Under the pieces are notes generated by a model, which worked only from the letters and a program-made list of their open reading frames with translations, was not told the DNA's origin and did no database searches. A stretch of DNA of 6,664 nt from Planctomycetota bacterium (GTDB lineage: Bacteria > Planctomycetota > UBA8108). Below are positions 1 through 4,452 of the stretch, piece after piece. Each line of letters begins with the position of its first letter. Positions within the stretch are counted from its first letter, which is position 1. The stretch lies in contig JAFGKN010000631.1 of NCBI GenBank assembly GCA_016928605.1, positions 1 to 6,664 on the forward strand. The letters are read 5' to 3'. Made by a program: the position numbers and the translations under genes.

Positions 1-320
1 CGCTGGAGCGCTGGGAGAAGTTCGGCCGGGAGGAGCAGATCCTCATGATCGCGAACGAGATGCACCGCGCCGGCAAGCTCCCCCCCGGCGATTCCGAGCG
101 GCGGAAACGGGCCTACGAGCGCGTCCTGCGCCTCGTCGACCTCACGGTCCAGGTGCAGGCGCGGCCTGCCTTCCGGCGCGAGCTGCTCCGCTGGCGCGAT
201 CTCGTGGCGGAGCTCTACCTTCGCTCCGAGCACGATCCCGCAGCGCACCGCGCCGCGCTCCGCGCGCTCCTCCACTTCACTCCACGGTCCGCCCGGCAGG
301 CGCCGCTCATCCTTCGCTGA
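1..320 (+). CDS. Small conserved hypothetical protein, C-terminal part (5' end outside window)
   Basis: The reading frame is open from the left edge (first full codon at 3) to a TGA ending at 320, giving 105 visible codons. The first visible residues are LERWEKFGREEQILMIANEM, so an internal Met at 45 is probably not the start. The visible chain is rich in Arg, Leu, Ala and Glu and reads as several amphipathic helices (for example RRKRAYERVLRLVDLTVQVQ and FRRELLRWRDLVAELYL). It has no signal peptide, membrane segment, Cys/His cluster or catalytic motif. I do not assign a function. The frame begins so cleanly at the edge that little of the N-terminus may be missing, but this is inference. Codon use is very GC-rich, like the core genes here. 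It converges on the methyltransferase gene, with the hexamer array between them. An RNA- or protein-binding helical role is possible but unsupported. Confidence 0.6.
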   Translation, partial: LERWEKFGREEQILMIANEMHRAGKLPPGDSERRKRAYERVLRLVDLTVQVQARPAFRRELLRWRDLVAELYLRSEHDPAAHRAALRALLHFTPRSARQAPLILR

Positions 321-371
321 GCTCTCGGATGCACCCTGCGCGCCGCCGGCAGCGACAGGCGGCCGGAGGCC

Positions 372-594
372 GTGGTAGTGGCGGTGACGGTGACCGTGGC
401 GGTGACGGTGACCGTGGTAGTGGCGGTGACGGTGACCGTGGCGGTGACGGTGACCGTGGCGGTGACGGTGGCGGTGACGGTGGCGGTGACGGTGGCGGTG
501 ACGGTGACCGTGGCGGTGGCCGCGACGGATGGCGATGAGGATTGAGGATGAGGATGCGGATGCCGCTGCGCATGCCGATCCCGATGCGGCGGCG
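372..594. repeat. Phased hexanucleotide tandem array in a convergent gap
   Basis: From 372 to 521 the sequence divides exactly into 25 hexamers drawn from five types: GTGGCG (9 copies), GTGACG (8), GTGACC (5), GTGGTA (2) and GTGGCC (1). There is higher-order structure. A seven-hexamer block of 42 bases at 372-413 is repeated perfectly at 414-455, and is followed by four copies of the 12-mer GTGGCG-GTGACG (456-503). The phase then continues at 528-594 as a looser GATGNG/GATGCC series with one inserted base at 540-546. Over 372-521 the plus strand is about 53% G and 19% C. Open frames through the array encode only Thr/Val/Ala or Gly/Asp/Arg dipeptide runs, so I treat it as non-coding. It lies between the ends of two convergent genes. 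Confidence 0.9.
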
Positions 595-646
595 CAGGCC
601 GCACGCGCGAGCTTCACTTCTTCACTCGGCTCTCCTTTCGGTGCCG

Positions 647-663
647 GGCCCTTCCTGAGGGCC
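647..663 (-). terminator. Hairpin just past the methyltransferase stop, weak terminator candidate
   Basis: GGCCCT (647-652) and AGGGCC (658-663) form a perfect 6-bp stem with a 5-base loop, 14 bases beyond the stop codon on the minus strand. No U-rich tract follows in the minus-strand transcript. If it acts at all, it is a non-canonical terminator or an RNA 3'-end stabiliser. The C-rich array further downstream could be the real stop (Rho-type). Confidence 0.3.
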
Positions 664-677
664 GCGCAACCGGGATC

Positions 678-1736
678 TCAGTACCCCGCCAGGTCCTCGA
701 GGTAGACCACCTCGCCCTCCGCCTCGAGGACGGCCTCGAGCGCGCGGTCGTAGAACGGCTCTCGCCGCCGCGGCCTTCGCGCCTCGGAAGGCGGACGGCG
801 CCCGATTTGCCGCGCCGCCTCTGCGAGCGCGATCGTCGCTGGAAGCCGGTAGCGGTACGGGAACTCGACGGCCGGGGTCTCGATGCGCAGGAAGACGACG
901 GAGCGGCCGAGCCTCTCCCAGTCCTCCGCCCGCGCGTCGATGGCGGACTCGTCGGGCAAGACGAGGAGCTGGCTCCCTCCCCGCGATAGTTCGGCGCGAT
1001 GGAGCGGCTCCCCCTCCGAGCGCGCCGTCACGACGCAGACATCGTCGAAGGCGTAGCGGCGGGCGAGGTCCCCTCTCAGGACGTGTATGGGATTCCGGCC
1101 GCGGCGTGCGGCCCCCCTTCCCTCCGAGCGCGTGCCACGGTCGCACCCGAACCAGACGCCGCAGCGGTCCTCCAGGATGAGCCGCGTCCACCCGAGCGCG
1201 CCGGCGGAACGGATGGAGCTCCCGAGCTCGAACGGATCCGCGGCGCCGCAGAGGAGGACCTCGGGACGGCGCTTCTCCGGGTGGCGGTGGGACCGCTGGG
1301 AGGGTGCCCCGCCGCGCGAGATGTAGTAGAGCGCCACCGCGGCCGCCGCGGCCACGTTCAGGCAGTTGAGGCTCCTCGAGATCATCGGGAGCTCCACCGA
1401 GCGGTCCGCGAGATCCCGGACCGCTCGCGCGAGCCCCCGCCGCTCGTTGCCGACGATCAGGGCCGGCCGGGGACCGGATGGGAGCGTGAAGCCGTACAGG
1501 CACGACGCGCCCGGAAGGTTGTCGAACGCGACTCGAGGGCGGAAGCTCCCGGCGAGATCCTCCAGGGTCAGCCGGGGAAGAGCGCCCCGCCCGCCTTGCT
1601 GCCAAGCGTCCGCGAGACCGGCCCGGTCGTGGAACAGGCAATCCCCCGCGAACATCTCCGCGGCGTCGAGGAGGATCCCGGCGTTGGCGGGGTTCTCGAT
1701 GCCGTCGCCGACGAGCGTCAACCTCGCCGCTCTCAT
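678..1736 (-). CDS. Tandem-domain SPOUT (SpoU/TrmH-type) RNA methyltransferase-like protein
   Basis: Predicted 352-residue protein. The start is ATG at 1736, because the SPOUT similarity begins there and it overlaps the upstream stop by ATGA; the frame stays open further upstream but reads as an out-of-frame shadow. Residues 5-140 form a SPOUT domain: motif 1 ENPANAGILLDAAEMF (14-29), motif 2 LIVGNERRGL (93-102), and motif 3 ELPM (115-118) plus SLNCLNVAAAAAVALY (122-137). These are the SAM-binding knot motifs of TrmH-type 2'-O-ribose methyltransferases of tRNA or rRNA. A charged linker (141-157) leads to a second, degenerate copy: DPFELGSSIRSAGALG (167-182), LLVLPDES (257-264), and a motif-3-like helix near RLPATIALAEAA (297-308). 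The usual motif-1 Arg is Asp24 in domain 1, but Arg is present in domain 2 (Arg176). Domain 2 has lost GNE and SLN. Family members usually have one domain of about 150-250 residues. The fold call is firm for domain 1 and probable for domain 2. The substrate is unknown. Confidence 0.8.
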   Translation of the reverse strand: MRAARLTLVGDGIENPANAGILLDAAEMFAGDCLFHDRAGLADAWQQGGRGALPRLTLEDLAGSFRPRVAFDNLPGASCLYGFTLPSGPRPALIVGNERRGLARAVRDLADRSVELPMISRSLNCLNVAAAAAVALYYISRGGAPSQRSHRHPEKRRPEVLLCGAADPFELGSSIRSAGALGWTRLILEDRCGVWFGCDRGTRSEGRGAARRGRNPIHVLRGDLARRYAFDDVCVVTARSEGEPLHRAELSRGGSQLLVLPDESAIDARAEDWERLGRSVVFLRIETPAVEFPYRYRLPATIALAEAARQIGRRPPSEARRPRRREPFYDRALEAVLEAEGEVVYLEDLAGY

Positions 1737-2428
1737 GGTTCTCGCGCCCGCGCCGCCTCGTAGGCCGCCCGGCAGCTCTCCGCGAAGCGGTCGGCGAACG
1801 CCTCGTGATCCCTCGTGCGGGCGACGCGGACTCCCCGCTTGCCCTTGTACTGCTGGATGAGGTGGTGCCCGACCTCGTGCATGAGGACGTCGAGGAGGAC
1901 GAAGTCCCGCAGCGTGTCGCCCGGCCACTCGACGGTCGTCTGGAGCCCGCCGCCGTGGCGCTCGACCACCGCCCCGGCCCGCTCGAGCCGCCGGACGGCA
2001 TCGGGGGCGAGGCTTCCGCGGAGCCTCCAGGGGCTTCGCGGCACCGGGTAAATCAGGATCCTCCCCGGGACGAGGAGTGTGCCGAGGCGGAGAGGGTCGT
2101 CGGGATCGGCACAGGAGGCGAGGACGATCTCGCGGATGCCGTAGATCGAGGTCTCGCCGAAGAACCGGAGCGCGGCGGCGATCTCCGATCTTCGCACGGC
2201 GTGGCGAAATCCTCGCCGCGGCCGTCCGACCCGGATCCGCGGGATCGGCGCCTCGCGCTCGGCATCGAGTCCCTTCGGGGCGCGGTCGAGGACGATGCCC
2301 GCCGCCTTCAGGGCGCGAGCGACAGCGCGCTCGCCGGAGAGGTCGCCCTCGCCCCTCGGGGCCCTCGGGGATCTCACGCGGCGCGCTGCCCGGAGGTGCT
2401 TCGGTCGCGTGTGGACGGTGCGGGCCAT
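1733..2428 (-). CDS. Small HExxH zinc-metallopeptidase-like protein
   Basis: Predicted 231-residue protein starting at ATG 2428. Its C-terminal part has LLDVLMHEVGHHLIQQYKGK (178-197) with the zinc-binding helix His184-Glu185-x-x-His188. About 20 residues later comes DHEAFADRFA (207-216), where Glu209 is the likely third ligand. This spacing and the ExxAD pattern are those of gluzincin-type proteases such as IrrE/ImmA-like domains; the family cannot be fixed by eye. The N-terminus (1-26) is strongly basic, with many Arg and Lys, and could bind nucleic acid. The middle (about 85-130) looks like a compact alpha/beta region. There is no signal peptide or membrane segment, so it is probably cytoplasmic. 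No strong Shine-Dalgarno sequence precedes the start. The stop overlaps the methyltransferase start by four bases (ATGA), implying one transcript and coupled translation. The target protein is unknown, and the zinc site might be structural. Confidence 0.72.
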   Translation of the reverse strand: MARTVHTRPKHLRAARRVRSPRAPRGEGDLSGERAVARALKAAGIVLDRAPKGLDAEREAPIPRIRVGRPRRGFRHAVRRSEIAAALRFFGETSIYGIREIVLASCADPDDPLRLGTLLVPGRILIYPVPRSPWRLRGSLAPDAVRRLERAGAVVERHGGGLQTTVEWPGDTLRDFVLLDVLMHEVGHHLIQQYKGKRGVRVARTRDHEAFADRFAESCRAAYEAARAREP

Positions 2429-2465
2429 CGGATGGATAAGAGCTCTTGTCCTCAGGTCGGGCAGG

Positions 2466-2516
2466 GGCTTGAGTCGACGCCCGTGACGCCGCTCGAACCT
2501 ATCACCTTCTCAAGCC
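2466..2516. repeat. Inverted repeat GGCTTGAG / CTCAAGCC, left copy
   Basis: GGCTTGAG at 2466-2473 pairs with CTCAAGCC at 2509-2516 across 35 bases. The stem can be extended outward through GCAG/TGC if two G residues bulge. It lies just upstream of the HExxH gene start on the minus strand. A related module recurs at 2965-2991. Confidence 0.5.
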
Positions 2517-2520
2517 TGCA

Positions 2521-2537
2521 GACTCCTGCGAGGAGTC
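2521..2537. repeat. Perfect 7-bp hairpin
   Basis: GACTCCT and AGGAGTC are separated by GCG. No T-rich tract follows on either strand, so this is not a standard intrinsic terminator. It lies about 95 bases upstream of the HExxH gene and could be an operator or RNA structure, but no function can be read from it. Confidence 0.45.
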
Positions 2538-2951
2538 CTGGCGTCTGGCTTCACGGTAACCTCGGCTGGCGCGGCGTCAACTTCCAAAACGGAGTGGCCG
2601 CATTCACGGCGGAGCTCGAAGGGGCGTGCTCGGCACCTGGATGCGCCCGCGCCACTTTGCCGGGTGAGCCCATACCGTCGCGATGGCGCGACACGCATCC
2701 CATCCGGTGGCCTGCAACGCTGCGAATGATCCCTCGTCGCTGCCAGCTTACAGCGCGCTCGTTGAGCATTCGCCGTCTGTGTCGAGCTGAGTTTGCCCGC
2801 AAACACTGGGCCTGCCAGTCGAGGTGGAGGGCTGGGCCGGCAAACGCGGTCTGCGAGTGACATCGTAGACCCTCTGTGTGCTTCTCCGCGACTCTGCTAG
2901 TGATGAGTCTATTCAGCTCGGCCGCATCGCCCGGCCCATGGTGCGTGCCAT

Positions 2952-2991
2952 GCTGCCACAGGCAGCTTGAGCTTTCAACCCGGCCTCAAGC
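2952..2991. repeat. Overlapping alternative hairpins, right copy of the CTTGAG/CTCAAG module
   Basis: GCTGCC (2952-2957) pairs with GGCAGC (2961-2966) across ACA. The last two bases of that stem also begin GCTTGAG (2965-2971), which pairs with CTCAAGC (2985-2991). The two stems share bases and are mutually exclusive at the junction. A further TTTCAA/TTGAAA pair (2974-2979 with 2998-3003) spans the same stretch. Confidence 0.45.
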
Positions 2992-3030
2992 CTAGCATTG
3001 AAATGGGCGACAATTGTCAATTCGATGGCC

Positions 3031-3059
3031 TTGATGCGTCCCGGTTTCTCGTCTAGATT
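3031..3059 (+). promoter_or_regulatory. Candidate sigma-70-type promoter for the lipoprotein genes
   Basis: TTGATG (3031-3036) and TAGATT (3054-3059) match the -35 and -10 consensus at 4 of 6 positions each and are exactly 17 bases apart. The implied transcript start near 3066 leaves a leader of roughly 65 bases before the ATG at 3133. The palindrome GACAATTGTC (3009-3018) lies just upstream and could be an operator. It fits the consensus only moderately and was found by eye. Confidence 0.35.
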
Positions 3060-3120
3060 CGGGCGTGGAGTTTCAACGCTGCGGAGGGTAAGGCCCTTTG
3101 GCATATCCACTCGAAAAGGA

Positions 3121-3125
3121 AAGGA
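3121..3125 (+). promoter_or_regulatory. Ribosome binding site fixing the first lipoprotein start
   Basis: AAGGA, preceded by a second AAGGA at 3116-3120, lies 7 bases before ATG 3133. This supports 3133 over the in-frame ATG at 2998, which would add 45 residues in front of the signal peptide. Confidence 0.55.
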
Positions 3126-3132
3126 CGAGCGG

Positions 3133-3615
3133 ATGAACGACGATTCGAATCCGCACAAGCGATGGCGGCCAGGGCGAATCCTCTTTCCGGCAGTGGCTCT
3201 CGTATTACCTCTTGTATGCGGCTGCGCTGTTTACTGGGAAGGCCACCAACCTGAGATGATGAGCAGGGGCACCGTACAAGAGGTCACACTCAATCAGAAG
3301 AACTTCCGCATTGTCAAAAGCCATGTCGAGGGTGAGGCGTCCTGTTTCCACCTCTTCTGGCTTGATCATCCCGAGCGCTTCGTGGGGTTGATGTACTCTA
3401 CCCTTCCGGTCGTTTCCATACCGCTTGGAGATCCTGACGTTTACGAGCGGGCAATGGCAGATCTGCACAGCAAGCATGATCTTCTTGGAAAGGCGCAGGT
3501 CCTGCACAATATCCACGAGGAGTACGTGGTGACTAATTACCTGTGGGTCTTTGCGGACGTCAAACTCAAGGTCTTTGCAGATGTCATCGAGTTTGTCGAG
3601 GAACCGCGGTCGTAG
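3133..3615 (+). CDS. Putative small lipoprotein A, paralogue of the next gene
   Basis: Predicted 160-residue exported lipoprotein. A basic N-region (HKRWRPGR) is followed by a hydrophobic stretch ILFPAVALVLPLV and a lipobox-like VCGC with Cys31, so residues 1-30 would be a type II signal peptide. The mature part contains NFRIVKSHVEGEASC (57-71), then GDPDVYERAMADLH (99-112) and a C-terminal beta-rich end FADVKLKVFADVIEFVEE. The same pattern recurs in the next gene: a short G-x-A-x-C strand, a helix, then paired strands ending in AD-x-I-x-F. Residues about 78-97 are an insertion relative to the paralogue. The layout recalls small bacterial lipoprotein families such as TRL-like or DUF6567, but this is from memory and weak. 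A good AAGGA site supports the start. GC is about 54%, well below the flanking operons, suggesting transfer or different selection. No enzymatic motif is seen; it is probably membrane-anchored in the periplasm. Confidence 0.7.
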   Translation: MNDDSNPHKRWRPGRILFPAVALVLPLVCGCAVYWEGHQPEMMSRGTVQEVTLNQKNFRIVKSHVEGEASCFHLFWLDHPERFVGLMYSTLPVVSIPLGDPDVYERAMADLHSKHDLLGKAQVLHNIHEEYVVTNYLWVFADVKLKVFADVIEFVEEPRS

Positions 3616-3732
3616 AGCAAAGAGCGCAGCATGGAAGACCGACGTTTAATCCGGATGTGGAAAGGGCCAGGGCCGGAAAGACACGAAGATCGAATTCGTC
3701 GGCCCGGTTCTTACGAAGGTGCTTCCCGGCGT

Positions 3733-4113
3733 ATGAGGTCCTTCGTGTGTCGCTTCGCTGTGTGCCTCGTCCCCGTCCTTGCGGCGGGATGCACGTCCCG
3801 ATTCCGGAACGACATGCGTCTCACCTCGACGGGAAACATCGAGCTTGAACGGGCGAATTTCGTCATGGCGTCAGTCCATGCCGTTGGCCGAGCACATTGC
3901 TCCTATGTTTTTTGGATTCCCGTCAGCGGTTCCCCCGACATTGAAAGCAAGGCATGGGGCGCTATGAAGGAAAGAGCTGCGCAAGAGGGAAAAGCCTCGC
4001 AATATGTGAACGTGACGGTGGAGCGTTCGGATCGCTGGTTCTTCTGTCCGTTTTACTGGGAAGAGCACACGACGGTCTCCGCCGACGCCATAACCTTCAC
4101 GGAGCTGAAGTGA
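3733..4113 (+). CDS. Putative small lipoprotein B, paralogue of the previous gene
   Basis: Predicted 126-residue lipoprotein. The signal is short and typical: MRSFVCRFAVCLVPVLAAGC, with lipobox LAAGC and Cys20 as the lipid-modified residue. An in-frame ATG at 3631 would add 34 charged residues before the signal. I prefer 3733 because of the signal peptide, though the ribosome site there (GAAGG, 13 bases upstream) is distant. The mature domain ANFVMASVHAVGRAHCSYVF (41-60), then SPDIESKAWGAMKERAAQEG (67-86), NVTVERS (93-99) and TTVSADAITF (113-122) aligns with gene A along its length (for example AVGRAHC to VEGEASC, and ADAITFTE to ADVIEFVE). This marks an old tandem duplication. The gap from gene A is 117 bases with no terminator seen, so they may share a transcript. 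Function is unknown; GC is lower than in the neighbours, as for gene A. Confidence 0.65.
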   Translation: MRSFVCRFAVCLVPVLAAGCTSRFRNDMRLTSTGNIELERANFVMASVHAVGRAHCSYVFWIPVSGSPDIESKAWGAMKERAAQEGKASQYVNVTVERSDRWFFCPFYWEEHTTVSADAITFTELK

Positions 4114-4122
4114 CAGGAGGAT

Positions 4123-4159
4123 GCCCACGGAAGCTGATTACAGTCGTCCGCGTGTGGGC
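4123..4159 (+). terminator. Imperfect hairpin past lipoprotein B, weak terminator candidate
   Basis: GCCCAC (4123-4128) pairs with GTGGGC (4154-4159), starting 10 bases after the stop codon. An inner GGA/TCC pairing (4129-4131 with 4147-4149) is possible with a bulge. No T-tract follows, so intrinsic termination is doubtful. Confidence 0.25.
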
Positions 4160-4364
4160 TCATGAGGTCTTGAAGCGCCGCGAAAGCCCGCCGGTATCGT
4201 TCGCGCGACAACTTTCAGGGTTTCGAGAACTTACAGTCGCCGAAACCAAAGTTCGATCGCAAGCTGACAAACGGTGACCGCCGCTTCGCGCGCCGCCGCC
4301 GAGCCTGGCGTCGATCCAATCGCGAGCCCCCTCGCCAGCGCCGCCGCAAGCACCAGCTCCACCC

Positions 4365-4442
4365 ACACCGCTACCGATACAGACGCCTCTACGGCCACCG
4401 AGACCGACACTGTCACGGCCACCGGCACCGCCTCAGTTACGA
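4365..4442. repeat. Degenerate hexamer array related to the one at 372-594
   Basis: Thirteen hexamers in one phase approximate NNACCG (for example CCACCG at 4395 and 4419, GCACCG at 4425, TCACGG at 4413). The reverse complement of the first array reads as CCACCG/TCACCG/TCACGG hexamers, so this is the same repeat type, more decayed and on the other strand. The plus strand is about 42% C and 22% G. It ends about 10 bases from the stop codon of the minus-strand ATP-grasp-GNAT gene. The frame through it encodes only Thr-X dipeptides, so it is treated as non-coding. Confidence 0.6.
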
Positions 4443-4452
4443 CCTCGCGGCC

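Larger units (their letters stand above)
321..677. other. Convergent intergenic region, 357 bases
   Basis: This gap separates the plus-strand hypothetical gene (ending 320) from the minus-strand methyltransferase gene (stop at 678). It holds the hexamer array and a short hairpin at 647-663. I see no promoter or RNA gene in it, and only shadow or low-complexity frames. Confidence 0.7.
2429..3132. other. Long divergent intergenic region, lower GC, several dyads, no convincing gene
   Basis: These 704 bases lie between the divergent starts of the HExxH gene (-) and the first lipoprotein gene (+). Composition falls from about 70% GC at the left to the mid-50s at the right. Short frames exist on both strands (for example 2510-2863 and 2913-3158 on minus), but they lack good ribosome sites, motifs and GC-type codon bias. 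Perfect dyads seen: GACTCCT/AGGAGTC (2521-2537), GTCGCG/CGCGAC (2677-2692), GTTTGC/GCAAAC (2791-2804), GCTGCC/GGCAGC (2952-2966) and the palindrome GACAATTGTC (3009-3018). A CTTGAG/CTCAAG inverted module occurs near both ends. A candidate promoter lies at 3031-3059. Confidence 0.6.
4114..4452. other. Convergent intergenic region, 339 bases
   Basis: This gap separates lipoprotein gene B (+) from the ATP-grasp-GNAT gene (-). It holds an imperfect hairpin (4123-4159), the return from lower to high GC at about 4250-4280, a C-rich stretch (about 4274-4364), and the degenerate hexamer array. No gene is supported. Confidence 0.6.

Noticed and set aside
372..594. CRISPR-like array
   Set aside because: The units are contiguous hexamers with no unique spacers, and no cas gene is present.
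215..604. Minus-strand open frame with Thr-Val/Thr-Ala repeats (129 codons), and Pro-Ser and Gly-Asp frames through the same array
   Set aside because: All are direct translations of the hexamer array in different frames, with no ribosome site and no non-repeat domain. A secreted repeat protein would need a signal peptide, which is absent.
999..1763. Plus-strand open frame of 254 codons opposite the methyltransferase gene
   Set aside because: It is a GC-driven shadow. The minus-strand frame has clear SPOUT motifs and the ATGA junction; this one has no recognisable motif.
622..2001. 459-codon minus-strand frame overlapping both operon genes
   Set aside because: It is Arg/Gly/Ser/Pro-rich, crosses two real genes out of frame, and has no domain signal.
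1805..2860. 351-codon plus-strand frame opposite the HExxH gene and running into the non-coding segment
   Set aside because: Its first part is the antisense of a gene with clear HExxH motifs and its second part spans a composition shift. No motif or ribosome site supports it.
2510..2863. Minus-strand frame of 117 codons in the divergent gap as a small gene
   Set aside because: It has low coding character, no ribosome site or motif, and an overlapping alternative frame of similar length; better explained as non-coding or a dispersed repeat.
2700..3000. Integron attC site or cassette array
   Set aside because: Only one 7-mer fits GTTRRRY (2761-2767) and no matching RYYYAAC partner sits at the right place. 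The CTTGAG/CTCAAG modules lack the paired core sites.
4121..4165. 14-codon frame starting directly after AGGAGG
   Set aside because: The ATG abuts the Shine-Dalgarno-like hexamer with no spacing, so initiation is unlikely, and the peptide shows no motif.
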